Shown: positions 40,363 to 50,428 of the stretch, piece after piece
Layout: each line of letters starts with the position of its first letter
Numbering within the stretch: the first letter of the stretch is position 1
Assembly (NCBI RefSeq): GCF_900178005.1
Contig: NZ_FXBS01000003.1
Span: 324,166 to 388,165, forward strand
Direction: 5' to 3'
Origin: Tuberibacillus sp. Marseille-P3662
Lineage (GTDB): Bacteria > Bacillota > Bacilli > Bacillales > Sporolactobacillaceae
Length of the DNA: 64,000 nt
Translations under genes and position numbers: made by a program
The notes under the pieces: model-generated
Told to the model about the DNA's origin: nothing
What the model saw: the letters and a program-made list of their open reading frames with translations, nothing else
Databases searched by the model: none

Positions 40363-40992
40363 ATGAAAAATATGCGTCTTCACGCGATGATTGAAGCGGC
40401 GATTTTAGCATCCATGGCTATGGTGCTGGACCTTCTTCCGTCCATTCAATTGACCGCGGGTATATCAATATCATTCTCCATGATCCCCGTTTTTGTTGTC
40501 GCATTGCGTTGGGGCTTTAGAACAGGAATGCTTTCTGGACTTTTGTGGGGCGTTTTACAAGTCGTCTTGGGTGATGCCACCATCCTTTACATCGTTCAAG
40601 CGTTCATTGAGTACTTGATTGCCTTTCCTTTAGTAGGTGTTGCTGGTCTATTTGTATATAAAGTCCAACAACAAATCGCTGAAGACAAAAAACGCCCGGC
40701 TGTCATTATGGTTTTATTGGCTATTTTTCTTGGAAGCTTCGCACGTTATTTTTGCCACTTTATTGCTGGTGTTTACTTTTTTGATCAATATGCACCTGAA
40801 AATATGTCGGCCGTTTGGTACTCTTTCGTCATAAACGGGACGACGATGATTTTGACGTTTATTTTATGCGCCATCGTCATGTCGGGACTGATCTTAGTAT
40901 CGCCCCGTTTCCTTGTTAACCGCTCATTAGCATGGCCTGACCGTGGACTCGGAAAGTCATTTGGTAATAACTTGAAGAATATAAAACGTTGA
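40363..40992 (+). CDS. thiT: Energy-coupled thiamine transporter ThiT
   Basis: 209 residues, six helices. Family motifs: LDLLPSIQLTAGISISFSMI, VFVVALRWGFRTGMLSGLLW, GVLQVVLGDATILYIVQAFI and FARYFCHFIAGVYFF. The S component of an ECF transporter that binds thiamine and uses the shared energising module encoded elsewhere. The C-terminus is slightly longer and basic. Control by the TPP riboswitch 80 bases upstream confirms the substrate. Confidence 0.95.
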   Translation: MKNMRLHAMIEAAILASMAMVLDLLPSIQLTAGISISFSMIPVFVVALRWGFRTGMLSGLLWGVLQVVLGDATILYIVQAFIEYLIAFPLVGVAGLFVYKVQQQIAEDKKRPAVIMVLLAIFLGSFARYFCHFIAGVYFFDQYAPENMSAVWYSFVINGTTMILTFILCAIVMSGLILVSPRFLVNRSLAWPDRGLGKSFGNNLKNIKR

Positions 40993-41027
40993 TGACGCCC
41001 ATATTATGGGGCGAAAGGAGGTTTATT

Positions 41028-41234
41028 ATGACGGTCGGAACAAAGATTGAACAAACAATTGCTAGCTGTGAGAGTACATTAGCCAATTTAAAAAGTTTTT
41101 CTTTAGAAACTCAGGATCAAAATGCGAAACAAATGTTTCAAAACCTTTCTCAACAACAGCAAACCATCTTAGATAATCTAAATGCACGGCTCCAATATGT
41201 TCAAAGTCAAGAACCCCAATATAAGCAAAATTAA
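41028..41234 (+). CDS. DUF1657 protein, 68 aa
   Basis: Start at ATG 41028, seven bases behind AAAGGAGG. Sequence TVGTKIEQTIASCESTLANL, QDQNAKQMFQNLSQQQQTIL and RLQYVQSQEPQYKQN agrees with DUF1657 over its whole length. In Bacillales these proteins are encoded with DUF421 and SpoVA proteins, including the mobile operon linked to spore heat resistance. Here only the DUF421 partner remains beside it. Confidence 0.85.
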   Translation: MTVGTKIEQTIASCESTLANLKSFSLETQDQNAKQMFQNLSQQQQTILDNLNARLQYVQSQEPQYKQN

Positions 41235-41255
41235 AAACATAAAAGACAAAACATC

Positions 41256-41294
41256 ACACCCCTTGTTGTGGAAACGATAGGGGTGTTTCATTTT
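41256..41294 (+). terminator. Terminator after DUF1657
   Basis: ACACCCCT (41256-41263) pairs with AGGGGTGT (41279-41286), then TTCATTTT. Confidence 0.7.
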
Positions 41295-41343
41295 AAGCAT
41301 AAATTGAAAGGTTTGATGCAAAATATTGATGAGGTGAACGTTC

Positions 41344-42072
41344 ATGGGAACTTTGTTTGATTTAGTGATAACCCCAGTCATTGTATTTATCGTTGGTTTA
41401 GTCCTTCTAAGGTTTACAGGTAAAAAAGCCGTTTCACAAATGACGAGTTTTGATTTATTATTTGTCCTCATTCTTGGTACAGTTATTAGTGAACCCATTG
41501 TTACAAAAACACTGTGGAAAGCCTCAGTATGGGCATTAGTCCTTACATTAGGTTACTTTGGATTCACCTATCTAGTTCTAAATAATAAACTGCGTTGGAA
41601 GCTCAATGACAGTCCCACCGTTCTCATTCGAAATGGTGATATTGATAAAAAAGGATTGAAAAAAATTCGGATGACGACACCGGAGTTGATTTCTCAGTTG
41701 AGAATCAAAGGGTATGAGAATGTCGCGGATGTTGAAATGGCCACCCTTGAAGATGTTGGAGAATTTAGCGTTATCCCCAAGGCAAGGGCACGTCCCTTAC
41801 AGCCCAAAGACATTCAATTAAGTCCGTCACCCACATTTATTCCTATCCCAATTATTTTAGATGGACAAATTATTGATCATAATCTTAAATACTTGGATAA
41901 AAATCGAGAATGGCTGGAGCAACAGTTAATCGCACAAGGTTATTCCATGAATGTGCTTGATGAAATCACACTTGCTGCTGTCAACCAGCAGGGCACACTT
42001 GACGTGGACTCAGAGGACCCCAGTAATAATGATCAAGGTTCTTATGCCTATAAACCTGGGCAAGAGAATTAA
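41344..42072 (+). CDS. DUF421 (YetF/YcaP-like) membrane protein
   Basis: 242 residues. Two to three N-terminal helices with the family signature FTGKKAVSQMTSFDLLFVLI, LGTVISEPIVTKTLWKA, then a cytoplasmic two-part domain: TVLIRNGDIDKKGLKKIRMT, ELISQLRIKGYENVADVEMA, TLEDVGEFSVIPKARARPLQ, and the second unit PIILDGQIIDHNLKYLDKNR. In spore formers YetF-like proteins belong to the spore membrane. ATG 41344 follows GAGGTGAACGTTC. Confidence 0.9.
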   Translation: MGTLFDLVITPVIVFIVGLVLLRFTGKKAVSQMTSFDLLFVLILGTVISEPIVTKTLWKASVWALVLTLGYFGFTYLVLNNKLRWKLNDSPTVLIRNGDIDKKGLKKIRMTTPELISQLRIKGYENVADVEMATLEDVGEFSVIPKARARPLQPKDIQLSPSPTFIPIPIILDGQIIDHNLKYLDKNREWLEQQLIAQGYSMNVLDEITLAAVNQQGTLDVDSEDPSNNDQGSYAYKPGQEN

Positions 42073-42283
42073 CACCTTGGAATAGTATTGATTAGAATTA
42101 TCCCCCATTATTAAAGCCCCCCTTTATCCCTTTTGCGAGGGCTTCCAGCTTAAAGAGAGAAATGTTAAACAAACGTTTGATTAAGCGTACAGATAAAAGG
42201 TGTTTCACTCAAAGTCAGAACCCGCACGATGTTTGCAATCCTCGTTTTTATCATTGAAAATAGATAAAAAAGGAGGCATTTGT

Positions 42284-42811
42284 ATGCGTCTGGAAGGTAA
42301 GAAAGTCGTTCAAATTGCCAGTAAGGATTTTGAGGATTTAGAACTATGGTATCCAGTATTACGTTTAAGAGAAGAAGGCGCGACAGTTCATATTGCTGGT
42401 GAAAGCGCTAGTGAGGGGTATACAGGTAAATATGGTGTGCCGGTCGATTCCGGCTTTGCTTTTAAGGATATCGACCCAAATAATTATGATGCGATGCTAG
42501 TTCCGGGCGGTTGGTCGCCGGACAAATTAAGACGTGATAAGGATGTATTGTCGATTGTTCGAAAAATGAATGAACAGCAAAAAACAATCGGCCAAATTTG
42601 CCACGCTGGTTGGGTTTTAATCTCAGCCAAGATATTAGATGGCAAACAAGTGACCAGTACACCTGGGATTAAAGATGATATGGAAAATGCCGGTGCCACT
42701 TGGTTGGATGAGCCTGTCGTCGTTGATGGAAATCTTGTGTCCAGTCGCCGTCCGCCAGATCTACCAGAATACATGCGTGAATTTATTAGGGTCTTGGAGA
42801 ATCAAGCATAG
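42284..42811 (+). CDS. DJ-1/PfpI-family protein (type 1 glutamine amidotransferase-like)
   Basis: 175 residues with start ATG 42284, seven bases after AAGGAGG. Signature: KKVVQIASKDFEDLELWYPV, NYDAMLVPGGWSPDKLR, and nucleophile elbow QICHAGWVLISA (Cys with following His), the PfpI/YraA/YhbO type. Members act in protein or DNA deglycation or as proteases; the exact role here is open. Stand-alone with own terminator. Confidence 0.92.
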   Translation: MRLEGKKVVQIASKDFEDLELWYPVLRLREEGATVHIAGESASEGYTGKYGVPVDSGFAFKDIDPNNYDAMLVPGGWSPDKLRRDKDVLSIVRKMNEQQKTIGQICHAGWVLISAKILDGKQVTSTPGIKDDMENAGATWLDEPVVVDGNLVSSRRPPDLPEYMREFIRVLENQA

Positions 42812-42820
42812 CGTACAAGA

Positions 42821-42857
42821 AGAGGATGCCTCTGAATGTCAGAGCATCCTTTGTTTC
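42821..42857. terminator. Terminator between the PfpI gene and pheA
   Basis: AGGATGCCTCTGA pairs with TCAGAGCATCCT; T-rich after it. Serves both convergent genes. Confidence 0.85.
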
Positions 42858-42869
42858 ATTTGAATATAG

Positions 42870-43739
42870 TTACTTGACTTTTGGTGTATTAATAGTAAAA
42901 CAAGGGTAGCTCCCCAAAATTTCCACACTACAGCCAAGGGCTTCAATTTCTGCTTTAACACCTGGAATCATCGTTTCATCCATCCCTTGCATCACATCGA
43001 TAATGAAGCAATAACGACCGAGACCGGTTTTCATGGGGCGTGATTCAATTTTAGATAGATTTAATCTCCGCCACGAAAAGGCCGATAATACTTGATGCAG
43101 GGCACCAGGATAATCAGACGGCAAGGTGACTAAGAAAGTTGTCTTATAATCAACATCATGTTGTTCTGTAGCGTCAATGGCGCCCGAATGGCTTAAAGTG
43201 ACAAATCGCGTATGATTGTTCTTGTAATCATGGACATTTTTTTCAGCAATATAGAGGTCTAATGTTTGGGCTGCTAATTCGTTACAAATAGCCGCGAAGT
43301 TTTCCTCAGGATGTTGCTGAACAAATTCAGCGGCCGATGCTGTTGAATCCATATAATGAATCTTAGCATTGGGCACATATTCCTTTAAAAAGTGATGACA
43401 TTGGGCGATCGCCTGAGGGTGTGAATAGACCGCCTGGATGTTTTCTAGTTTCCTCGAATGATCATATGTGACAAAGTGTTGTTGGATGGGAATCGTAATC
43501 TCAGTCACAATAGATAAAGGTGTTTGATGGATGAGATAGTCCAAAGTCAGGTTCACTGAACCCTCAATGGTGTTCTCAAGCGGTACCACACCATAATCAA
43601 TGTCACCATGCGCCACAGCATCCATGCAATCGGAAATTGTTGAAAAAGGTTGGCGTCTGCTGTGTTCAAAAAGTTCTCTTGCCGCCATTTCTGTAAATGT
43701 ATTTTCAGGTCCTAAAAAACCGACTGTTGCATTTCCCAT
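42870..43739 (-). CDS. pheA: Prephenate dehydratase
   Basis: 289 residues from ATG 43739, behind AAAGGAGACAATGAC. Converts prephenate to phenylpyruvate in phenylalanine synthesis. Periplasmic-binding-like catalytic domain: VGFLGPENTFTEMAARELFE, DYGVVPLENTIEGSVNLTLD, and catalytic NNHTRFVTLSHSG; then an ACT domain with TTFLVTLPSDYPGALHQVLS and the phenylalanine-binding KIESRPMKTGLGRYCF motif for feedback inhibition. Monofunctional, no chorismate mutase part, as usual in Bacillales. Confidence 0.96.
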   Translation of the reverse strand: MGNATVGFLGPENTFTEMAARELFEHSRRQPFSTISDCMDAVAHGDIDYGVVPLENTIEGSVNLTLDYLIHQTPLSIVTEITIPIQQHFVTYDHSRKLENIQAVYSHPQAIAQCHHFLKEYVPNAKIHYMDSTASAAEFVQQHPEENFAAICNELAAQTLDLYIAEKNVHDYKNNHTRFVTLSHSGAIDATEQHDVDYKTTFLVTLPSDYPGALHQVLSAFSWRRLNLSKIESRPMKTGLGRYCFIIDVMQGMDETMIPGVKAEIEALGCSVEILGSYPCFTINTPKVK

Positions 43740-43872
43740 GTCATTGTCTCCTTTGATCATTAGTTGATTTTATGTTTGATTGAATTAATAGAACATTTTA
43801 AAGACTATTGTCCACAGAATTCGTTCAAATTGCAATACATAACTATTATTATACTAGCCATGGATAAACATT

Positions 43873-43900
43873 AACACCCGTCTGAGAGACGGGTGTTTTA
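43873..43900. terminator. Terminator downstream of the dicarboxylate transporter
   Basis: AACACCCGTCT pairs with AGACGGGTGTT over GAG. Confidence 0.85.
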
Positions 43901-43905
43901 AATCC

Positions 43906-45543
43906 TTATTGAAACTTATTCGGAATGTGGTGAAGGTCAATTCCCCACATTGTTGGGAGTAGATAATAAATAAAAATTGTGACAAGTACGATGCTGATGA
44001 TGTTAAGGACGACCCCTGCTTTAGCCATGTCCGGGATTTTTAAATAACCTGAGCCGAAAACAACGGCATTCGGTGGTGTGGCGACGGGTAACATAAAAGC
44101 ACACGATGCGGCGACAGCTGCAGCGATCATCAGGGCGTAGGGATGAACGCCAAGAGCCATAGCTAAAGCTCCCATAATAGGGAACATCATGTTGGCTGTT
44201 GCCGTATTGGAAGTGATTTCGGTCAGGAAAATCACAAGTAACACAGTGACGAAGATCACTAATAGGAGATTAGCTCCATTGAGGACGGTCAATTGTTCGC
44301 CAATCCACTGAGCTAAACCGGAAGATTGAAACCCTTTAGCGATCGCAAAACCGCCGCCAAATAAGAGTAAAATCCCCCATGGTAATTTAACCGCCGTTTC
44401 CCAGTCTAGAATATATCCTTTACTACTGGAAGCTGGTATGATGAAGAGAATAATAGCTCCAATCATGGCAATGGTAGCATCATTGATATTCGGGATATAA
44501 TCGTCAAGGAAGAGTGACCGGGCAATCCAAGCAAGTGCTGTAAGTGCAAAAATTGTTAATACAATTTTTTCTTCGTATTTTATTGTGCCCAGCTTATCTT
44601 GTTCCTCATGAATGACCCTTTTCCCGCCAGGCATTTCTTTTGTGCTCATATGGAAAGCAAATTTGACAAGATAAACCCAAATTAAAGCAATCATAATAAC
44701 AGCGATCGGCACACCGAACAGCATCCATTGCGCAAAGGCAATTTCGACGTTGTAAAGATTTTCGGCCGCCCCAACAAGGGCAGCATTCGGAGGGGTACCG
44801 ATAATGGTTCCAATACCACCGACGGATGCCGAATAGGCGATTCCCAGCATTAAGGCCTTACCGAATTTGAAATTGCCCTGTGATGTGTCCTCACCTTGTT
44901 CCTTAAGCGAATCAGACAATTGATAAATAATAGCTAAGCCAATCGGCATCATCATCATGGATGTCGCTGTATTTGATATCCACATGGAGAGAAATCCTGT
45001 GGCAACCATAAAACCGAGAATGATCCGATCGGTACTTGTTCCAATGGCGGAGATGATAGCCAGAGCAATTCGCTTATGTAAATACCATTTTTGCATGGCT
45101 AGAGCAATCATAAAACCACCCATGAAAAGAAACACAGTATCATTTCCGTAAGGTGCTGTTACCGTTTCAACCTTTAGGCCCCCAACTAATGGAAATATCG
45201 CAATGGGCAACAAAGAGGTTGCTGGAATTGGAATCGCTTCTGTAATCCACCAGACAGCCATCCAAATCGTCCCAGCTAAAATGCCTCGTCCTCCAGGGGA
45301 TAAATCATCAGGGTGAAAGAATAATAGGATGAGAACGAAAAGTAAGGGACCTAAGATTAATCCCGTTAATTGCTTAGGTGTGTAGCCTCCATTATCATCA
45401 CTACTTTGTTTGGTACGGTTATTGGACACTTCATTGATTGTTTTCTCAGTTGATCGACTAGAAAACATTAACAATAGCTGCTTGGTCTTATTGTGTTCAT
45501 GCCAAAACCATTGACAGGATGCTGATAATTTTGGGAATTGCAT
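43906..45543 (-). CDS. SLC13/DASS sodium:dicarboxylate symporter
   Basis: 545 residues with about 11-13 helices after a 60-residue polar N-terminus. The two SNT motifs that bind substrate and sodium are present: WISNTATSMMMMPIGLAII and EITSNTATANMMFPIMGAL, together with VWWITEAIPIPATSLLPIAI and VATPPNAVVFGSGYLKIPD. Takes up C4-dicarboxylates such as succinate or malate. ATG 45543 follows AAGGAGGCATTTA. Size and motifs agree with SdcS-type proteins. Confidence 0.93.
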   Translation of the reverse strand: MQFPKLSASCQWFWHEHNKTKQLLLMFSSRSTEKTINEVSNNRTKQSSDDNGGYTPKQLTGLILGPLLFVLILLFFHPDDLSPGGRGILAGTIWMAVWWITEAIPIPATSLLPIAIFPLVGGLKVETVTAPYGNDTVFLFMGGFMIALAMQKWYLHKRIALAIISAIGTSTDRIILGFMVATGFLSMWISNTATSMMMMPIGLAIIYQLSDSLKEQGEDTSQGNFKFGKALMLGIAYSASVGGIGTIIGTPPNAALVGAAENLYNVEIAFAQWMLFGVPIAVIMIALIWVYLVKFAFHMSTKEMPGGKRVIHEEQDKLGTIKYEEKIVLTIFALTALAWIARSLFLDDYIPNINDATIAMIGAIILFIIPASSSKGYILDWETAVKLPWGILLLFGGGFAIAKGFQSSGLAQWIGEQLTVLNGANLLLVIFVTVLLVIFLTEITSNTATANMMFPIMGALAMALGVHPYALMIAAAVAASCAFMLPVATPPNAVVFGSGYLKIPDMAKAGVVLNIISIVLVTIFIYYLLPTMWGIDLHHIPNKFQ

Positions 45544-45786
45544 TAAATGCCTCCTTTATGAAGATTGATTTTTTTCTATTATAATACAATTGTTAGCGTT
45601 CGCAAATTGGAAATAGGTATAAATGATAATAGGTGTCCATAATGTGATAGTAGTGTTTAATTGTCCTTACGCTGGTCCTTTTATTGTCAAACATACTATA
45701 TTTATGAAACTTCTTGTCGACTTTTTACGTTTTTATTATTGTTATATCGTGATTGAAACAATGACATACTTAAAGGGGAGTTATTG

Positions 45787-46209
45787 ATGAAAAGAACGGG
45801 TGAAATAGCCTTAGGAGTGATTGGCACCATCTTAAGTGTACTACTGCTTATTTTGGGTCTTGCTTTCTTTTGGCTAAAAGGGCAACAAGACATGATCAAT
45901 GATTTTGCCAATCAAATCAATCAGCAATCGCAAATGCAATCGTCTATTTCTGCTGATCAAATGACTGCTGGGATCGCTAACTACGGGTTATTTGCGACAA
46001 TTGCCGCAGTTATAGGGATGATTTCAGGCATTCTCGCAATCATTTTTATCAAGGGGAATAAGAAGCCGAAATTGGCTGGTACGTTATTCATTATCGGTGC
46101 TGTCTTAAGCACGCTAATATCAATGTTTCTAGGGATTCCTATAGGTATTCTGTTTTTAATTGCAGGTATTATGTGTTTAGTGAGAAAACCGAAAAATCAA
46201 GATATATAA
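45787..46209 (+). CDS. DUF4064 membrane protein, 140 aa
   Basis: ATG 45787, six bases after GGGGAG. RTGEIALGVIGTILSVLLLI opens the family, then a Gln-rich outer loop (DFANQINQQSQMQSS), then three further helices with FIKGNKKPKLAGTLFIIGAV and a basic end RKPKNQDI. Four membrane segments. Function unknown in all members I know. Single gene with its own terminator. Confidence 0.85.
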   Translation: MKRTGEIALGVIGTILSVLLLILGLAFFWLKGQQDMINDFANQINQQSQMQSSISADQMTAGIANYGLFATIAAVIGMISGILAIIFIKGNKKPKLAGTLFIIGAVLSTLISMFLGIPIGILFLIAGIMCLVRKPKNQDI

Positions 46210-46228
46210 AACTTTAAATTTGATTCGA

Positions 46229-46262
46229 AAAAGGATCCCGAAACTTCGGGATCCTTTTTTTT
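46229..46262. terminator. Bidirectional terminator
   Basis: AAAAAGGATCCCGAA pairs with TTCGGGATCCTTTTTTT. Confidence 0.92.
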
Positions 46263-47070
46263 ACCCTAGCCCAACATCCAAGGCCATCATTACCGCAAAG
46301 CCAATCATAAGACTGATGGCAGACAGTTGGACATGTCCTTTTTCCTGTGAAGCTGGAATCATTTCTTTAACAACCACAAAGATCATAGCGCCTGCAGCGA
46401 AGCTTAAAGCATAGGGGAGCAGCGGCTCAATGACAATGACAGCGTAGGCACCAATAACAGCAGCAATCGGTTCGACCATTCCGGAGAATTGACCGTACAT
46501 AAAACTTTTCATATTGGAAAGGCCGTCTCGCTTTAATGGCATGGACACAGCTAAACCTTCAGGGAAATTTTGGATCCCTATCCCTAAAGCAAGAGCGATT
46601 GCACCGGCTAATGTAGAAGATGAGAGGTTAGTGGCTAGAGCACCAAAAGCAACACCGACGGCTAACCCCTCAGGAATATTATGCAAGGTGATGGAAAAAG
46701 CCAGCAATGTTGTCCGGTGCTTTGCATGCCTGTCTTTGATATCCTTCAAATATTTATCCTGATCAATGAATGGTAAGACTTGATCGACTAAAATTAGGAA
46801 AATACCGCCTGATAAAAATCCTATGCTAGCAGGAATCCAAGCGGGTATAGAACCTTGGGTTTCAGTCATTTCGATGGCGGGTGCTAGTAATGACCAATAA
46901 CTTGCTGCAATCATTACACCACCCGCGAAAGCCAACATGCTATCTAAAAACATTTGGTTGGAACGTTTTGTGAAAAAGACAGTTGCGGCTCCCAAGGCGG
47001 TTAATCCCCAAGTAAATAAGGTCGCAATCAAGGCTTGCATAACAGGGTTTAAATCATTAAATACCGTCAT
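46261..47070 (-). CDS. ZIP-family metal transporter (GufA-like)
   Basis: 269 residues, eight helices. The metal-site helices are SITLHNIPEGLAVGVAFGAL (helix 4, HNxPEG) and ALGIGIQNFPEGLAVSMPL (helix 5, QNxPEG), the arrangement of the GufA branch. A cytoplasmic loop DQDKYLKDIKDRHAKHR precedes helix 4. Probably imports zinc or another divalent metal. ATG 47070 follows GAGGAGGAAATCGTATC. Alone in its unit. Confidence 0.9.
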   Translation of the reverse strand: MTVFNDLNPVMQALIATLFTWGLTALGAATVFFTKRSNQMFLDSMLAFAGGVMIAASYWSLLAPAIEMTETQGSIPAWIPASIGFLSGGIFLILVDQVLPFIDQDKYLKDIKDRHAKHRTTLLAFSITLHNIPEGLAVGVAFGALATNLSSSTLAGAIALALGIGIQNFPEGLAVSMPLKRDGLSNMKSFMYGQFSGMVEPIAAVIGAYAVIVIEPLLPYALSFAAGAMIFVVVKEMIPASQEKGHVQLSAISLMIGFAVMMALDVGLG

Positions 47071-47550
47071 GATACGATTTCCTCCTCATTTTCAATACAG
47101 TTTTAATTGACTATCGGAAGGATCACTATCTCTATATTATGTCATACATCATATGTTTCGTGCGGCTTATCTTATTAACTTATTAAAATAATTTTGCATA
47201 AGCTCAACTTTATTTTATGCGGTCTAAATAAATATTGTCAAAGAATTAAGAGGTTATTATAAAAAATTCAGGGTTAGGGTATCATCTTTTTTGAATCAAG
47301 CATTAACAGTGTGTTTTAATATATATGGAATGAAAATGAGGAATTCAGGAGCATAGTGGTCAAAAATTTATTGAACTATCTTTAGTGATTAACTTGACCA
47401 AAGGGCTAAAAGAGGATGATAATATGAGTGGGATCGAGTTAATGTGAAAAATTCGGTCTGTGGCGAAAAAAATCATCTGATGGTCTTGAAAGTTTTAGCA
47501 CAAAGGAATATTCTTTTAAGTGATTAAAATGTATGGTAAGGGGTATGACA
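47071..47550. other. 480-base region upstream of odhA
   Basis: AT-rich. It includes GGTAAGGGG before the odhA start and a small ATG frame at about 47423 with a GAGGATGATAAT lead that stops after seven codons. I cannot assign a promoter or operator with confidence. Confidence 0.4.
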
Positions 47551-50394
47551 ATGTCAACCGGAAATTTTAGCGGAAAGAAACCATGGGAAGAATTTTACGG
47601 TCCCAATCTGGGCTATGTTGCTGATCAGTATGAACAGTACAAAAATGATCCAGATTCTGTTGAAGCAGAATTGAGAGAATTATTTACAAATTGGGGACCA
47701 CCGCCTGCAACTCTGAGCACCGGTACGGAACAACCTGCAACATCGGGCGATCAACAAACAGATTTAAATAAAGTGGTCGCTGCAGTTAAATTGGCTGATA
47801 ATATACGCGCCTATGGACACTTGAATGCACAAATTAACCCGTTAGGTATGGATACCGCTGGCAGTCAGACTGACAAGCAACTGTTGAATCTCGATACCTA
47901 TGAATTAACAGAAGAGGACTTGCAAGCGATACCAGCTAAAGTCATATGGGAAGAAGCTCCCAATTATCTTGAAAATGGCTTAGACGTCATTAATGAATTG
48001 CGTGAGATTTATACCAAGACCCTCTCTTTCCAATTTGGTCATATTCCAGACGGCGAAGAACGGGAGTGGCTGAATCGAATTGTTGAGTCCGGTACGATCA
48101 AAAGTGCATTGACCAATGATGAACGAGTGGCTCTTCTCAAGCGCTTGGCCGAAGTTGAAGGATTTGAGGATTTCTTGCAACGTACATTTGTTGGTCAAAA
48201 GCGTTTCTCCATAGAAGGTGTTGATGTTTTAGTTCCCATGTTAGATGAAATCTTTCGTGAGGGTGTCAAAGATGGAGTAGGGGATCTATTAATTGGCATG
48301 GCCCACCGAGGTCGTCTAAATGTGCTTGCCCACATCCTTGAAAAACCCTATGAAAAGATTTTTTCGGAATTTCACCATTCACCGAATAAGGAATTGGTTC
48401 CTTCTGAGGGATCAACAGGAATTAATTACGGCTGGACAGGTGACGTTAAATATCACCTTGGAGCCGATCGATCCATTGAAGAAAACGACGATGCACGGAT
48501 TCGTTTAACACTCGCTAATAACCCAAGTCACTTGGAATTTGTTAATCCTGTTGTTGAAGGCTATACAAGAGCAGCCCAAGAAGATACAGATGAAGCCGGC
48601 TATCCGCAACAAGACTCTGGGAAATCCGTCGCTGTTGTGATACATGGCGATGCGGCTTTTCCAGGTGAGGGGATCGTCAGTGAAACGTTAAATCTGAGTC
48701 GATTACGAGGTTATCAAACCGGTGGAACTGTGCATATCATTGCCAACAATCTACTTGGTTTTACAACTGACAGTCGCGATTCACGTTCGACTCGCTATGC
48801 GAGTGACTTGGCGAAAGGTTTTGAAATCCCGATTGTTCATGTGAATGCGGATGATCCTGAAGCTTGTCTCTCTGCTATGTACTTAGCTTATAAATATCGT
48901 AAGTTGTTTAATAAAGACTTTTTAATTGATTTGGTTGGTTACCGCCGTCATGGTCATAATGAAATGGATGATCCAGCAGCGACTCAGCCTGAACTTTACG
49001 ATACAATCAAAAAACACCCGACCGTCAAAACATCTTATGGACAAACGCTTGTATCTGATGGTGTTATTAGTGAAGACCAATTCAAAGCCATGGATCAAGA
49101 CCTCCACTCCCAAATGCAATCAGTTATGGATAAAGTAAAAGCTGACAGTGGAGATGATGTGGAAGAAATGGAACTTCCTGAGCCAGTGGCTAAGGGATTA
49201 CCTCAAATTGATACGAGTGTTGATTTTGCATCACTCCGACAAATCAATGAAAACTTGTTAAAATGGCCGGATGGTTTTACTGTCTATTCCAAATTAAGAC
49301 GCATTTTGGAGCGACGAAAAGATTCGTTTGCGGACGGCGGCACCGTTGATTGGGCACATGCAGAGACGCTTGCTTTTGCGACGATATTGGCGGATGGTTT
49401 GCCGATCAGACTAACAGGTCAAGACACTGAAAGAGGTACATTTGCTCAACGGCATGTTGTTCTACATGACAGCAAAACTGGCGAAACGTATTCACCGTTA
49501 CATGGAATCCCTGAAGCTAAAGCGTCATTCTCCATTTATAATAGTCCGCTTTCCGAAGCCTCGGCGCTTGGCTTTGAATATGGCTATAACGTGTTTGCAC
49601 CTGAAACATTGGTTCTATGGGAAGCGCAATTTGGTGATTTTGCCAATGCTGGTCAAGTGATTTTTGATCAATTTATCTCTGCCGGACGTGCAAAATGGGG
49701 GCAAAAATCCAGCCTTGTCATACTCTTGCCTCATGGTTACGAAGGTCAAGGACCGGAGCACTCGAGTGCACGTTTGGAACGTTTTTTACAGTCGGCAGCC
49801 GAAAATAATTGGACGGTGGCAAACTTAACAAGTTCGGCCCAATACTTCCATATTCTACGCCGACAAGCAGCCATTGCTGGTAAAGATGAGGCACGTCCAC
49901 TCGTACTCATGACACCGAAAAGTTTACTTAGGAATCCGAATGTTGCTTCATCAATTGAATCGTTTAGTGAAGGCCATTTTGAACGGGTTTTAGAACCAAA
50001 TGGCACCGAGGAAAAAACAGAGAATATTAAGCGTCTGATCTTAAGTAGTGGTAAAGTCGGCGTTGACTTAGAAGAACAATTGAATCAATCAGAAGATCAT
50101 TTTGATTGGCTCCATGCTGCGCGGGTTGAGCAATTATATCCGCTGCCTGAAAAAGAGATTCAAGACGTTATTAATCGTTATGAGAATCTTGAAGAAATCG
50201 TTTGGTTACAAGAGGAACCTAGAAATATGGGTGCATGGTCTTATATGGAATCGAAAATTAAAGGGATGTCGCCTGAGGGAGTTTCTGTCCGTTATGTCGG
50301 TCGCCCGGATCGTTCCAGTCCGGCAACCGGAGAAGCCGATATTCATAAAAAAGAACAAGAACGTATCGTTTTGGATGCTTTAAAGAGCTTATAG
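47551..50394 (+). CDS. odhA: 2-oxoglutarate dehydrogenase E1 (OdhA)
   Basis: 947 residues; start at ATG 47551, seven bases behind AAGGGG. Oxidative decarboxylation of 2-oxoglutarate in the TCA cycle with E2 (OdhB) and a shared E3. N-terminal helix [20 protein letters not shown], then [18 protein letters not shown], the TPP site [20 protein letters not shown] with [16 protein letters not shown], and [17 protein letters not shown]. The C-terminal half holds the transketolase-like [20 protein letters not shown] and [20 protein letters not shown]. Full length. Confidence 0.97.
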   Translation: MSTGNFSGKKPWEEFYGPNLGYVADQYEQYKNDPDSVEAELRELFTNWGPPPATLSTGTEQPATSGDQQTDLNKVVAAVKLADNIRAYGHLNAQINPLGMDTAGSQTDKQLLNLDTYELTEEDLQAIPAKVIWEEAPNYLENGLDVINELREIYTKTLSFQFGHIPDGEEREWLNRIVESGTIKSALTNDERVALLKRLAEVEGFEDFLQRTFVGQKRFSIEGVDVLVPMLDEIFREGVKDGVGDLLIGMAHRGRLNVLAHILEKPYEKIFSEFHHSPNKELVPSEGSTGINYGWTGDVKYHLGADRSIEENDDARIRLTLANNPSHLEFVNPVVEGYTRAAQEDTDEAGYPQQDSGKSVAVVIHGDAAFPGEGIVSETLNLSRLRGYQTGGTVHIIANNLLGFTTDSRDSRSTRYASDLAKGFEIPIVHVNADDPEACLSAMYLAYKYRKLFNKDFLIDLVGYRRHGHNEMDDPAATQPELYDTIKKHPTVKTSYGQTLVSDGVISEDQFKAMDQDLHSQMQSVMDKVKADSGDDVEEMELPEPVAKGLPQIDTSVDFASLRQINENLLKWPDGFTVYSKLRRILERRKDSFADGGTVDWAHAETLAFATILADGLPIRLTGQDTERGTFAQRHVVLHDSKTGETYSPLHGIPEAKASFSIYNSPLSEASALGFEYGYNVFAPETLVLWEAQFGDFANAGQVIFDQFISAGRAKWGQKSSLVILLPHGYEGQGPEHSSARLERFLQSAAENNWTVANLTSSAQYFHILRRQAAIAGKDEARPLVLMTPKSLLRNPNVASSIESFSEGHFERVLEPNGTEEKTENIKRLILSSGKVGVDLEEQLNQSEDHFDWLHAARVEQLYPLPEKEIQDVINRYENLEEIVWLQEEPRNMGAWSYMESKIKGMSPEGVSVRYVGRPDRSSPATGEADIHKKEQERIVLDALKSL

Positions 50395-50428
50395 TTTTTA
50401 TTTCTATGAAAAATAGGAGGTAGCGGTC

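Noticed and set aside
47423-47446. Seven-codon frame before odhA as a leader peptide
   Set aside because: Binding site is present but the frame is too short and shows no regulatory codons or attenuator structure.
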